Source: Utricularia gibba (lineage: Eukaryota; Streptophyta; Magnoliopsida; Lamiales; Lentibulariaceae). Taken from it: a stretch of DNA of 64,000 nt. Below the pieces are notes generated by a model. It worked only from the letters and a program-made list of their open reading frames with translations, did no database searches and had not been told where the DNA came from. Made by a program: the position numbers and the translations under genes. The number at the start of each line of letters is the position of its first letter. Position 1 is the first letter of the stretch. The stretch covers positions 992,001 to 1,056,000 of the forward strand of contig NEEC01000018.1 of assembly GCA_002189035.1 (NCBI GenBank). Direction: 5' to 3'. This document shows, in pieces, positions 1 through 12,856 of this stretch.

Positions 1-2055
1 TCCTCCTCAGCAAAAACGTTCTCCACCCACCAAACCTCGATTCCTACATCGATTTCATTTCTAGGAGGGCGCCTAATGATGCTTTGGAGAAATCTGGTCA
101 GTCACAAAACCCCGCGTCTGTGGATCTTGATGAGGTAGGAGAGAAGGGAGTGGCCTCATCGTTGAAGACTGAAAACAGTGAAGAAGCAGCAGTGCCCGTG
201 TCATCAAGTTCTGACCTTGATGTTCAGTATGATCAGAAATCAGAGGCTAGCCTGAAAACCAGCGACCCCAAATCGTCGTTTGAGGAATTTGATCTTCCCG
301 ATTCATCAACATCGGTTATTGACGAGAAAACTGAGGGAGTACAAGGCGTACTTTACATCTATGGGGCATCTGTTGAGAAGGGAGTTCCATCAGGCGCTAA
401 TGCGGCTGCTATTGACAATGTATTTCTCGAAAAGCTGAGGAATTGTGACTTTTATAGAGGTAAATGGATCGAGGATGACAACCGTCCAATTTATGCACCG
501 GGCAAGTGCCCGTATGTGGATGAAGCTTTTGATTGTCAGAGCAATGGGAGGCCTGATTCCGGCTACTTGAAATGGAGATGGAAGCCCGACGAATGTGATC
601 TTCCCAGGTTGTTCATGTATTACTTTTTGCTACTGTTCACTTATTCTTGGGTCCGGGTAATGGTGGTCCATAGCAATCCTCAATTATTATGCTTGTTCGG
701 ACCATAATCTACTTTTTTGAGCCATTTATTGATGAGAGAGGATACATTCGTAGTATGTGAATTTTACAGCCTTAGAAAAAGATTCTTTGAGGAAGAAAGG
801 ATTGCACTTTCCTGTAAGTATACATGAGAAAAAGTTAAAATTTAGCTCATTGTGTGATTTTGTGTTTCCTGCCAACTCTTTACGCCTGTGGTCCTTTTCA
901 CCGTGGTTGACTGTAACGCTGATGTAGGTGTGATAATTTCGTTTCGTTTTTTCAATGTATGGTTGCTATATCAGGTTCAATGCAACAGATTTTTTGGTAA
1001 GACTTAGCGGAAGGAGGCTTATGCTGGTGGGAGACTCAATGAACCGCAATCAGTTTGAGTCTCTCCTCTGTCTCCTGCGCGAAGGGCTGCCTGATAAGAG
1101 TAGAATGGTTGAAATCCATGGCTATAAAATCACAAAGGGACGAGGGTACTATGTTTTCAAATTCGAGGTAACTGCAATCTTGTGATCAAAATTTACTTAC
1201 TCTGAAAGCTAATGTAACACACTAGTTGGTGAATTCTGTGAAGCAGGATTTCAACTGTACTGTGGAGTTTATCCGATCACATTTTCTTGTGCGTGAAGGG
1301 ATTCGTGTGAATGCCCAAGGAAACTCAAACCCCACTTTGTCTATTGACAAGATCGATAAAAGTGCTAAACGTTGGTTGAGAGCTGATATTCTTGTTTTCA
1401 ACACGGGACATTGGTGGACTCATGGGAAGACCTCCAGAGGGTATGCTCCAACATTTCTCATATCCACGTTCCGCATCTAACCCCAGTGTGATGGTGCAGC
1501 AAAAACTACTATAAAGAAGGGAGCTACCTTTATCCCCAGTTTGATGCTGTTGAAGCATATAGAAGAGCCATTCGGACATGGGCTAAATGGATCAAGGCCA
1601 ACATTAGCACAGACAAACTTGTCTTGTATCGGGGCTACTCATCTGCACATTTCAGGTATCATTTCCTCTTGTTACGCTGCATTCATGCATCACAAATGTA
1701 GAAGATTTTAGTGTCTTCCTCACGCATAAACAGAGGCGGGGACTGGGATTCTGGTGGAACGTGCAATGGTGAAGACAAGCCTGTCGTTCAAGGGGCAATC
1801 CTCAAGAGCTACCCTGAGAAGATGACAATTCTGGAGGAAGTCCTCAAGGAAACTGGCGCCCCAGTTGTATTACTGAACATCACAACCTTAACCAACTATC
1901 GGAAAGACGGACATCCGTCGGTGTACGGCAAGAACGTAACCGGGCAGAAGAAGGTTTCTGCAAGAAGGCAGGATTGCAGCCATTGGTGCCTTCCGGGAGT
2001 TCCCGATGTCTGGAACGAGTTAATATATGCAACTTTGATGCTCAGACAAAGCTAA
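1..2055 (+). CDS. Trichome birefringence-like (TBL) protein, 5' partial
   Basis: Plant TBL/PMR5-family protein, a Golgi type II membrane enzyme class that O-acetylates cell-wall polysaccharides. The frame is open from base 3, so the start and membrane anchor lie outside the window. Exons that join in frame: 3-607, 975-1167, 1247-1440, 1500-1655, 1734-2055, giving 489 residues here. Visible: an acidic, serine-rich stem; the Cys-rich TBL domain (CDFYRGKWIEDD, RPIYAPGKCPYVDEAFDC, YLKWRWKPDECDLPRF); the GDS nucleophile block (LMLVGDSMNRNQFESLLC); YRGYSSAHFRGGDWDSGG; and the C-terminal DxxH block (DCSHWCLPGVPDVWNELIYA). Serine of GDS and Asp/His of DxxH are the expected catalytic residues, and all are present. 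The combination resembles the TBL14-16 clade, but substrate and exact member are not decidable here. Splice sites are all GT-AG. Confidence 0.93.
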
Positions 2056-2849
2056 GTTAGACCAACGACATTCTTGTAGTTGCGTGGTCAGCTTGCATTT
2101 TTCTTGGGAGATTGGTCCCAATTCCACGGTTTTTTTTTTTGTTTTTTGTTTCATATCCACATCTCTGGTTTGGATCGATGAATGTGCTCTTTGAACCGTT
2201 TTTTGGATCGATCGCTGACATCGCAAGTTTGAACAATCCGTAAACCAAACAAGCCGCCATCTTCCTTGATAATGACTATGAATGCGGTGAGCCGTGTACG
2301 CGACCAGCGGCCTGTTGATCGTTCCCAGGTAGGCCGGTGCGGTGCGCGTCCAATCGGAACACTTCAGATAAGCCTGTTCACACAAGGGAAAAGGGATTAG
2401 TATTTGGTGCCATGCTGTCCAAACCAATGTGGATCACGACAATTCATATTAAGAGGAATATTTGTAAATGACAAGACAGGGAACAGCAGGTGATATTTTG
2501 GGTAGGCTCCCTGAGAAAAATAAAAGGAGAAGATTTTTCTTTTCTTTTTCCAGTCATCCTCCACCTTCGCGGGTCCTTGTCCATTCGTTGTTGGGGTGCG
2601 GGGTCCATCGTATCCGGGTTGATAAATTCAATGCTCGCTTTTGGAAACTCCATGCTCTGGGAAGCCATTGTCGTCTGAAAGAAGAGTTGGTGATTCTGCT
2701 GGAAGACTAATTGGGTTGGCCCAGAACTCTTTTCCTCGATGTTGTCGTCGCCACCTTAACAGGGTTTTGTTGGATATTCAGAGAGCTACGCACGGAACTC
2801 TGCGTTTTCTTTTTGCTGGGAAAGATTGATTTCTTGTGACGCAGTTGTA
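2056..2849. other. Spacer between TBL and CAT genes
   Basis: No protein-coding signal was recognised. The first part should hold the TBL 3' UTR, including a T-rich tract near 2130-2150. The last roughly 300 bases upstream of 2850 should be promoter and leader of the transporter gene. Short ORFs here have no recognisable similarity. Confidence 0.5.
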
Positions 2850-5800
2850 ATGGGTTTTCTTTCTGATACCCAAAATGGCATTGGGGGTTGTGCTGGAGGG
2901 AACTGGGCTATTGAGGCTTTGAGAACTTTGGTGAGAAGAAAACAGGCTGATTCTGCCACTGGGAAGTCCTCCGGGCATCATGGTTTGGCCAAGTCGCTGA
3001 CTGTTCCTGATCTCATCGCAGTAGGTGAGAACCCAGTTTGGAATCCCCCGTTTTCATTTTGTTGATTTCTTTGATCTGAAATATGTGGATTGTCGATTGA
3101 ATATCTTGTCCTGCATTTTTTGGAAGCAAACTATTTCTTTGTCATGTCACCGCGTTTGCCTCTACTGTTTATCCAGTAAACCATTTTCATCGAAGGCTTA
3201 ATGGATGGTTGCGGTTTTTGATCTCTGTTTTTTGAAATCGTAGGTGTTGGTTCAACAATCGGTGCTGGAGTTTATATTCTTGTTGGTACCGTGGCTAGAG
3301 AGCATTCTGGCCCTGCCCTTGCCATTTCATTTCTGATAGCTGGAATTGCTGCCGCTCTTTCTGCTTTCTGCTATGCTGAGCTTTCAAGTCGATGCCCATC
3401 TGCTGGAAGTGCCTATCATTATTCTTACATATGCGTTGGAGAAGGGTAATCTATGTCCTCAATGTTTTAAACCTTGTGAATTCCCAACCATTTTTTGGTT
3501 TCCCTTAAAAGATTTTGTTTGCCTCAAAGAATGATTCATGCATCACTTGAAACAAACTAAACTAAACTAACCACTACGAAATATTTCATGCAGTATTGCT
3601 TGGTTGATTGGCTGGGCATTGATATTAGAATATACTATTGGAGGTTCTGCAGTTGCTCGAGGCATATCTCCTAATCTGGTGAGCTTGCTCTCTTTGATAT
3701 TTCATCGTGTATTTGGCGATCTGGATCTAAAAAGAATGGCATAGTGCTAGGTGATATGATGATGTGTTGCAACTAGTTATTGTTACCACTCTAATTTGAA
3801 ATTGTGATTGCACGATTCAATAATGTGATGAGGCTGTTACTAAGGCACGTTAACTTAGCGAATAACATACCTTGTGTTTTTCTTTCTTTTTCCTATGCAT
3901 TAGGCTATGTTGTTTGGAGGCCCAGAGAGTCTTCCTTCATTCTTAGCTCGTCAGACCATTCCTGGAATTGGCATTGTTGTCGACCCTTGTGCAGCTATCT
4001 TGGTTTTTCTTGTCACTGGGCTTCTGTGTGTGGGAATAAAAGAGGTTACTTATTTTCCCCCCTTCTTCACATTTTGGTCTAAACATTGTGAACATTTGAA
4101 AATCTTGAGGTACAATTTCTGCAGAGCACCGTTGTGCAAGGATTTGTGACGTTTGCAAATGTATGTATTATGATATTTGTCATCGTAGCTGGTGGTTATT
4201 TGGGATTCAAGAGTGGATGGCCTGGATACGAACTTCCTTCTGGGTAGATGTTATTTTCAATATTTTTTTTGCTTCACTGCTTGTGATACTTGAATCCTTG
4301 AATATTATCATGATCGGTGCATCTTTGTAGGTATTTTCCATATGGGGCTGATGGAATGCTTACTGGGGCGTCTACTGTATTCTTTGCTTACATTGGATTT
4401 GACTCGGTAGCCAGTACAGCCGAAGAGGTATTCACTGTCATAAAATTGAAAATCTTCCCAATTTTTCTTTTTTTTTAGAAAAAAAAAACGAGTATATAGA
4501 ACGTGGAGAATATTGGTCTTGTGCAGGTGAAAAACCCTCAAAGGGACCTTCCAATGGGAATAGGTTTTGCCTTGTTCATATGCTGCACTCTGTACATGTT
4601 GGTTTCTGCAGTAATTGTTGGTTTAGTACCCTATTACGCAATGGATCCTGACACTCCCATCTCTTCAGCCTTCCAAAGCCACGGAATTCAATGGGCAGTG
4701 TAAGTTAATTATTAATCCTTCAACTTCTTGCTAAGCTTGTTTTTTTCATATCCGCGCTTTCTATATGTCAGATATGCCATAACTGTTGGAGCTTGCTTTG
4801 CTCTTTGTTCAACATTGTTGGGATCCCTCCTTCCTCAGGTAAGTGAAATCTTTCTCTCCCAACTTTACGACTATAGTATTAGAAGTGTCAAATGATGCAC
4901 CATTTTTTGTTGGCTTGAAAATAGAATGCTTTATACGTGTTCACAAAAAGGTTGCATTATCTCCTTACAACCCTTTTCACATACTAACCCCTATTTGTAT
5001 TATACAAAGAAATGGTTGTTGCACCAATCATGAATAGGAGCATGCAAACCACGTTACCCCTTTGTTGGATCCAGTATCGCATGAATGTTTGGGTTTGGCT
5101 AGTAACTGACTTCATGCAGTATTCTTGTTAGCTTGCTTGTGGTTTGAGGTTTTCTCAAAAGTGAGATGGTTTTAAACTTAAAATGCTTATCGTTTTTTCC
5201 ATGTTTTTCTGGCGCCAGCCAAGAATATTGATGGCCATGGCCAGAGATGGATTGCTTCCATCATTCTTCTCAGAAGTAAATAAAAAAACTCAAGTTCCTG
5301 TGAAGAGCACCCTTCTTACTGGTTTTCTTGCTGCGCTCTTAGCTTTCTTCATGGATGTGGAACAATTGTCTGGAATGGTAATCCTTGTTTCTCTCTTTCA
5401 AAACTACCTTCCTTCATTGCTAATATATATTTTGGTGTTCTCACAGTTTTTGATATCCTAATTTTGTCCTTCAGGTCAGCGTTGGCACACTTCTTGCATT
5501 CACTATGGTGGCAGTTTCTGTTCTCATTTTGAGATATGTTCCACCAGACGAGGTCCCACTTCCTCCATCCTTTCAAGAAGCAATAGATTCAGTTTCAAGA
5601 TCCCGCAACGTCATAAAAAATCCTGCTACGTCTAATAAACATGATGCCGATATTGTTGCCACGGAAACTTCAATTGATTTTCCTTTGCTGGAAAAAGTAA
5701 CTGGAAGGCTAAACTGTAAGCTTCTTGATTAGAATTATTTTCTTTGAATAGTCATTTAAATAAAGCTTGATCCATCTCTTCTTGAATATGTTGAAGTTGT

Positions 5801-6534
5801 CATGAATGAAGAAAAAAGGAGGAAGATTGCTGGTTGGGGAATTACGGTTACATGTGTTGGTGTTCTTGTTCTCACTTCTGCTGCTTCGAGCGTCAGCCTC
5901 TATAGGTACGAGTCCTTGATTTTGTATTTGGTTACGGTTTTCCGTGCGGTTTGGCTTTGAGGTTCCATCATTATTAACTACATACTCGGTTCATTATCAG
6001 CCCTTTGAGGTACACAATATGTGGAATTGGGGGACTCATGCTGTCAACTGGTCTGATATCCCTCACCTGCGTTGATCAAGATGATGCAAGACACAGTTTT
6101 GGCCATTCTGGTGGTAAGAATGACTCAGCTTCTCATCATCATATAGTAGCTTTCTTCTTCTCATTCCCCCTTTGAGTGATCATGGCAAGGAAATCTTTGT
6201 CTGCATGGCTCCTTCCAGGTTTCATCTGCCCCTTCGTTCCCGTGCTCCCAATCGCTTGCATTTTGATCAACGTCTACCTATTGATCAATCTTGGGTGAGT
6301 TTTCTGACGACATCTCTGTTAGATTAAGGTGCCCTCTACTTTCTGATCGACAGACCGACAATCTTCCACATGTGAATGTGCAGAGGAGCAACTTGGAGTC
6401 GAGTGTCTGTGTGGCTGGCCATCGGAGTGGTGGTCTACGCATCATATGGCCGGAGAAAGAGCCGTCTGCACAATGCTGTCTATGTTCCCATAGCCCATGT
6501 AGATGAAATCTACAGCTCCTCCAGACTTCCATAG
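2850..6534 (+). CDS. CAT: Cationic amino acid transporter, vacuolar CAT2/CAT4 type
   Basis: APC-superfamily cationic amino acid transporter. The plant CAT2/3/4 clade is known mainly from the tonoplast, moving basic and other amino acids. Fourteen exons join in frame to 635 residues: 2850-3024, 3244-3445, 3594-3678, 3904-4044, 4125-4243, 4331-4427, 4527-4699, 4772-4838, 5219-5377, 5475-5715, 5797-5905, 6001-6113, 6219-6294, 6384-6534. Diagnostic stretches: [15 protein letters not shown] in TM1, [85 protein letters not shown] and [20 protein letters not shown]. The start at 2850 gives the usual [10 protein letters not shown]-terminus. A second block of TM segments after the 5.6-kb hydrophilic loop ends in a short cytosolic tail. 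No damage is seen. Which CAT paralogue it is cannot be fixed. Confidence 0.97.
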
Positions 6535-6959
6535 AGTAACATGTTCGTTCTCTTTGATTCTTTAAGTTCACACACAAGCCGGCTGGCAGGCAGGCGTATC
6601 TCGGCTCTGAGATCGTCCCTGATCTGATTGTGTAGAGCGTGAAATCTCTGTTGCATTTGTATCATTTTTTTGGTTTGCGAGCTGTACAGAGTTGGAAGAA
6701 AGCAGATGACGAAAATCATTTATGGCCACAGAACATTATCATTACAAAACATCTGCTGGTTTACTTCCTTTCCATTGGTGTCTTTCGCCTCTGTGTTTGT
6801 TACAGTAAAAGTCCGACCCGCCAAAGTGCACTAGATACACCGAAAATGGGGCAGTGGGAGGAATTCCATCTTCCCAGTTCCCACTGGTCATCAGAATGCT
6901 TTAGCTTCTAGCCTGTTATGTTCATGAACAAACTGCTTTGAAACTGTGCAGACCCTGCA
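6535..6959. other. Convergent 3' spacer between CAT and CTL-like genes
   Basis: The two genes converge here, so this stretch should carry both 3' UTRs. I see no independent coding frame or RNA gene in it. Confidence 0.5.
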
Positions 6960-8410
6960 CTATGCGCGTGATGATCTTTGCACCATGCGGATATAGTCTG
7001 GGATGGTGCTGTCAAACTGTTGGCCCCGTGGGTTCTCTGCATATGCAACGTAATATGCCGTTACACTTGCTTGTATCCATGCCATAGCTACCCTGATCTG
7101 CAACAGGGAGTTTGAATGGTGAGTTTGGAAAGCACACAAAGTAGCTAACCTGTACACAGGCTCTAGAAGCTTAAATCAATGCATACCAAGAAATATCCAC
7201 CTAAGAATGCGTATATGGATACTTGTGTTGCATATGTCTTATGCATGGCTAATGCCCAAGCACCAGCGACTAAAGCACATGCTGATCCGGCTGCTGTGCC
7301 GCAAAGGAAGCAGAAGGCGCTGGTCAGGTCAGAATCAATCAACTTTTGTATTCCAGCCCGTGTGAAAATCTCCCATGTATCACTTGATGCTTGCACAATC
7401 CCTTTGTTGTACACCCCTACATGCACAAAACTCCATCTATTTCCACATTCTATAATTCTGGATGCAACTCCCTTACAGCAGCTAGCACAGGAAAACATGA
7501 ACTCATCTGCATCCCGTGAGATTGAACTCATTGTCCGAGCCAAACCTCGTAGCACAACAAGAAATGGAACGATGATCGAGCCTAAGCATACAGTCCCCAT
7601 TGAGTTCTTAGCTAAATTTCTTAGTACACCTTTCAGATCTTGCTCCACTCCACTTGCAAAATGCGTGTATTTTAAATGTGATACTGTGACCTGCACCATA
7701 GTTTTGATCATCTGCATGGTCCATGTGTAGCTAACTAGAATAAGGAAAATGAACACATCATCAAGTTTAGTTCCGGTTTCCATGGCTCCTCCAATGGCTG
7801 CCATCAACAAAAATGTATAAAGAGTGCTGGCAACAAGCAGCACAGCCACCAAGGCCTTTAGTTTTGGTGGCCTGTACGCTAGTGAAACTGCTAAAATCTT
7901 TCCAGCATTCTCAAATCTGGGAGTTACCCAACAGGCATATAGTGCTTGTAATATAGAAGTTACTATCACCAATACCGAAGCTGCTAAGCTCCCTGGAGTC
8001 CCCACAGAAACGAGCAGGACCCCGAATGAACAGGCAAGAAAGGGGCTCAACCAAAATGTGGTCCTGAGAGATCTGAAGGGATTGATGTTTGTACATGTTT
8101 GCCACACGAATCCTAAGATTCCTGCAAGAAGGGTTGAAGAGAAAACCAACAGTGTCCAACTTTTCGGATCGAACTTACGTTTCCTGGACACTGATAACAG
8201 ACCGTGAAATGCGATAGAAATTGCTAGAACTGTGACTATAAACAAGTGCCCCCAGAAAAGTATCCCGCAAAACATGTTTATACTGCCCCATTCCCGAATT
8301 ATACGCAGCCGCCAACCACGTTCAGTTTCCTTGTTTCCTGAAGGAATATTCTGCTGGGTAGGACCTTGAGATCCCAAAGATAACATATTCGAATCCCCTG
8401 AACTCGTCAT
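6960..8410 (-). CDS. Choline transporter-like (CTL/PNS1, SLC44) membrane protein
   Basis: Member of the CTL/PNS1 (plasma-membrane choline transporter) family. Two exons on the minus strand, 8410-7187 and 7097-6960, join at GT-AG sites in phase 0 to 453 residues. The protein is almost entirely membrane segments (GILFWGHLFIVTVLAISIAF, TLLVFSSTLLAGILGFVW, LAASVLVIVTSILQALYACW and others). It carries the family's C-terminal signature region (GTVCLGSIIVPFLVVLRGLA, then WSFVHVGVYNKG, then FLGGYFL joined to IRVAMAWIQASVTAYYVAYAE). ATG at 8410 is the first in frame. A pyrimidine-rich acceptor-like site lies just upstream (minus strand, around 8430), which suggests a leader intron. Plant homologues are poorly characterised, so choline transport is family-level inference only. 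Confidence 0.9.
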
Positions 8411-8485
8411 TGAATTCGGAATCTCTGCATACTATCAAAGCAAAAAAATCATCTTCCGCCTGATTCAGATTAGTACAAGAAGCGA

Positions 8486-8844
8486 TCCAGCAAATAGGAG
8501 AAGTCCTTTTACTCAAACCCACTTGAGAAATAGCATAAACTTCATCGCCTTAAACTCACGTTCGCACTCCTCCATACAACATAAGGGAGAAGTCCTTTTC
8601 CTCAAACCCACTTGAGATATAGCATAAACTTCATCCCCTTAAACTCACGCTCGCACTCTTCTATACAGCAAATGGGAGAAGTCCTTTTCCTCATACCCAC
8701 TTGAGAAATAGCATAAACTTCATCCCCTTAAACTCACGCTCGCACTCCTCCATACAGCAAATCCGAGAAGTCCTTTTCCTCAAACCCACTTGAGAAATAG
8801 CGTACTTCATCCCCTTGAACTTGCGCTCGCAATCATCAATACAG
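8486..8844 (-). repeat. 89-bp tandem repeat, 4 copies, in leader/promoter of CTL-like gene
   Basis: A block containing AAGTCCTTTT and AACCCACTTGAGA recurs with the AAGTCCTTTT word at 8501, 8590, 8679 and 8768, an exact 89-bp step. The four copies differ by a few substitutions and a 2-base gap in the last. On the minus strand, three copies contain CGTGAGTTTA, a good 5' splice-site match. The copy furthest from the gene lacks it. No spacers, so this is not a CRISPR array. Confidence 0.9.
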
Positions 8845-8849
8845 TTTTG

Positions 8850-10849
8850 TCACTCTTTTTGACCCGATTCCTTCTGCTCCCTCCCGCGAAAAGTAAAAGA
8901 TGGAAAAGCAAGAAGTCAGCAGCGGTAACGTGAGAAAGAAAAACTCCGCAACTCAACTTCGTAAGCTCACCCCCGCCAGTTCTTAACTGGACCGGAGTAG
9001 CCTTCTTTCTGAAAACCAACACTGATGACGAGTCCAAAGAGGCGCGTTATCGGGCCTCATCATCTAATGGGCTTGGTCGGCCCAATTAGTATTCAATTAG
9101 GCTTGTTGCTTGCTGTGTTTTTTTAACCGTTTTTGTGATATTTTTTAATAAAAAAATCATTTATAATATTTTATTCGATAACCCGATTTTAAAATAGTAT
9201 AAAAATAAAAGAATGCTTCATAAGAAAATTTCAAAATCTATACCTTATTAGAAAATTGATTTTAGATTAGGTGGTATATGACAATATTTTTTTATATATT
9301 TTTAGTATAATTCTATTATATTTTTAATTTTTAATTTTAAACAAATTTATTGCATACGTATACTTGAATTTGGATATATATCCAAAAATTTGTATATTGA
9401 GTACATGAATTCGTATAAAACAAAGAATTTGTTTGATAGTTGGATATAGAAGATTTATCGTTAAATTTACAAATATATCATTATTTGATTAAATCAATAC
9501 ATGTATATCAAACTTGTATAACTATACCACTTACATATTAATTTTTTGAATATATGAATGGTATATACAAATATAGTAGGAGGTTTATTATATCTATACT
9601 ACTCATATACTCAAACTTTTATTATCATATATAAAACGTTATATACAATTGTGTATATATATACTCAATTACATTATATTTAAACATATTAATATACTAG
9701 TATGAAACTATCTCAAAAGAATACAAGAATACATGCATCATAGATTCTATGTTCCATGATTAGCAAACTCAATTTGTTTTTTGAAAATTATTTTTGAAGA
9801 AGCAAAATTAAACATCACACTATAAATCCAATTTTACTCCCAAAATAGAAGACATCAGACAAGAAATCCAGCGAAATTTTTGAATACAGAATGAGAATTG
9901 ATTACCTTTACCAAATTTTATTTATTATTTTTGAAATGGAATATTTTAAAATAATGTATTTTAGAGGTAAGAAGGTGACGTCATAATATGTAGGCAAGTA
10001 GTTAGAATGGTCGTGGTCAGTGTCAGTGGGGGCGAGGCCATGTAAGTAGTAAGAATGGGGGTTTGGGGAATCTTGCTTCATGTACAGTACACAAAGAAGC
10101 TCAGAGGAATCAGAGACTGCTGCAACCAAAATAATATATGTATCTTTCTTTGACCCCAGGGGGGCAAAAATCTTTCTTTTACCAGAATCCCATTTACTGT
10201 CCCTTGTCTTCTTCTCCCCATAATGCAATCCCATGGGATTCCATTCCCCCCTTCCTTCCTTCCTTCTCTCCCCTCTCCTCAAACTGTCCAACTTGTGAAG
10301 GGAGATCACGAGACTATGGGGTGAACCAGATTGCTTGTTTCTGCGCAAAACTGGTCAGATAGAAGTTCTATGATGTATTGCAGGAAGGCATCAGTCTTTT
10401 CTTTGGATAACCGAAAGGGTGAAGTGAATAATTAATACTTGTATCACCAGATTCTGCTTTTGGGTTTTGCCTTTGGTGTTTCTACAGTAATGAATGATGG
10501 AGCTTGTCGTCATCTCTTTCACTTTATAGTTTTTGTTGCCACCCATCTTTTTTCAAACCAGGGGTGATAATGCATGTGTGATAAAGGACATTGGAATACA
10601 ATTAAATTTTGGTTTGATGCGACTGAATTCGTAGGAGATATTACACACTTTTGTTGCCTGTTTTACCCTGTCTTCAAAGGCTGAAATGGATTCGACATTC
10701 TGGTGCTGGAACTGTGAAAAACAATGGAAATCGTTGAGAACTTAATGTGGAAAGAAGGGGGCGGTACTCCATTCATTTCATTCACACGACCGGAGGAGAA
10801 ACAACACAGCATCAGGATGCCTTCTTTTCTTTTTTTTTTTTTCTGTATC
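8850..10849. other. AT-rich intergenic DNA
   Basis: Strongly AT-rich from 9100 to 9960, with runs of TATATA and many stop codons in all frames. The 10130-10300 part is C/T-rich, including a run of TTCC units near 10252. No conserved protein or RNA gene recognised. The last few hundred bases should include the 3' UTR of the MYB gene. Confidence 0.5.
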
Positions 10850-11571
10850 TCAAGTGGCTCCAACTCCAAGGAAATCAATGAATCCAATGCTCTTTTCCTT
10901 GCCGCAAACTCGAACATTTGTGTTGCTGTGGATGTTGGTTATGGACTCTAACGCAGAGACTTGTGAGCTTGAGTCCTCCGCCGGCATTGCCATTGTTGTT
11001 TGTTTGTGAAGATGGATGCTGTTGAATGCTGAGACTGAGAAGAGCTTCAGACTGGAGATGGTGGAGGATTGGGACCGAGTAAACGACGTCGCTCTTCTGT
11101 TCTTGCTGTCTCTATGCTTCCTCGCTTGTATCACATGCCAGTGGTTCTTCACCGCATTGTCCGTCCTCCCCGGGAAAAGCCGCGCGATCGTCGCCCATTT
11201 GTTGCCGTACACCCCCTGCGCCGCCAGGAGCCGCTCCTCCTCCGCCGCCGTGAAGGCCCGCCGGTTTATCCGAGGGTCCAGCTGGTTGCACCACCGTAAC
11301 CTGCAGCTCTTCCCTACACAACCCCTCCCCAAGTCACGTAGGAAAAAACCGCCTACATTGCAAAAAAAGCATCCATCAAAAAGACGAAAATTGCACCTGA
11401 TCTTCCGACAAGATTTTCAGCGATGAGATTCCAGTTCCGAGGCCCGAACTTTGCCACGACCTCCTTCAGCTTCGCATCCTCATGAGGTCTCCAGTGTCCC
11501 CTAGCGGCGGACTCGCCTCCTCCGATATGCGGCGGCGGCTCCTCCTCCTCCTCTGCTACCTTCGCAGTCAT
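10850..11571 (-). CDS. R2R3-MYB transcription factor (MYB52/54/56/105/117 group)
   Basis: Nuclear DNA-binding transcription factor. Exons 11571-11397 and 11313-10850 join in frame across an 83-bp intron to 212 residues. The R2 repeat runs from [18 protein letters not shown] at about residue 25, with Trp 27, 47 and 66. R3 has Phe 79 in place of its first Trp, as usual in plants, then Trp 98 and 117 ([26 protein letters not shown]). The blocks [24 protein letters not shown] and NHWHVIQAR are typical of subgroup 21, whose members act in secondary wall formation, seed size and organ boundaries. Outside the repeats the tail is Ser/Thr-rich with no repression motif that I recognise. The intron sits in R2 just before KSCRLRW, the usual place. 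Exact orthology is open. Confidence 0.92.
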
Positions 11572-12856
11572 CTTACTTCCTTTCTAACAACTCACTGAAC
11601 ACGGCAACTCGTCCGTCAGTCGCAGATGAAATAGTTTAAAACTGAAACCAACTCCTGGGAATCAATTCTACATTTATAGAGGCAACATCCCTAACACGCC
11701 CTTGTCCTTTTATCAAATTTATTATAAATTTATTCTATTTTATTATTCTTTATTACGTCATCACTTCAAAATTAAACTGCAAAACCCAATCCATAAAACT
11801 AACAGATTTGAATAATTGAATTTAATTTCATTATCTTGATTTTTGCTATAGATCAGAATTTTTTTAACTTTTCTAATTAAATTCCAATTTTTAGGGTTGT
11901 TATCAATAAATAGGTAATAATTAATCGGATTTTGTCCAAAAATAACACGTACCGAGTGATGTACAAATTTCGAGTGTACAAATTTTCAAATTGGAAAATT
12001 AATTTATTTCTATCGATTTTTTCTATTTAAATCCGACTAAATCTAAACCTATAAATAAATCGAAAAAATCTATTTTTAAAATAATGGAATTGTAGTAGAG
12101 TTGTGGGCCCAAAGCTGTTAGGGCAAACGTCACACAATTTGTACACCTCCCTTTGCTTTCTCCCCCCTCCGCGTGCCAAATGATTATTCCACTATTGGTC
12201 CCGACAATTATTATGATTATTATTATTTCCTAAAATTTCTTTTATTTAAAATATAAAAATATCACTTTCATATTCATCACTTGTTGCGGGGTAAAGTTGC
12301 GGTGGTTTCTTTTCCCCTCACCCCCTTTGCGTACCGAGACACCAATAGCGCCACGGCAGGCCAGCGCATGCTCATTACACGTATTTATTAATACAAGCCC
12401 CTTCCCCCTTTTGCTTCTTAGTACGTACGTACACACACAAGTTGCCTATTTACTACAAGCCCCCCCATCCCATGGATGTCTGTCTGTCTTGGTAATGGTT
12501 GGTTTTGTGTTGTGAGGGAGAAATTGAGTATTGGATGAATGGGATCAATACACGTCAAGCTTAAGTATATAAGAAAATTAAATAATATTAGAAAAATATT
12601 AATCTAATAAATTATTAATGATTTGTAATTTTTTATATACTTTATTATTTTTCTTTCACATTTCAATATGGGGTTTTGCATTTTAATACCCGTTATCAAT
12701 TCGAACTAGTCTTTGATTTGATTAAAACTCGCTTTTTTTGTGATTGTAGTTAATGTTAAGTTGATGTATTACTTTGTTTTTTAACCAAAAATCCAAATAT
12801 ATTCGATTATTTCACTTTTAAATTTCGATATGGAATTATGTGTTGTAATAGTAGCA
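11572..12856. other. Intergenic, MYB promoter side
   Basis: AT-rich with a few GC-richer patches (12100-12180, 12290-12500). It should contain the promoter of the MYB gene and the 3' UTR of the HIPP gene. No coding frame with recognisable similarity. Short ORFs at 12242-12515 look random. Confidence 0.45.

Noticed and set aside
7179-7730. 183-codon plus-strand ORF
   Set aside because: Lies wholly antisense to the CTL-like membrane protein exon, and its sequence has no domain; a shadow.
8486-8844. Regularly spaced repeats that might be CRISPR
   Set aside because: The units are contiguous 89-bp direct repeats with no unique spacers, in a plant genome.
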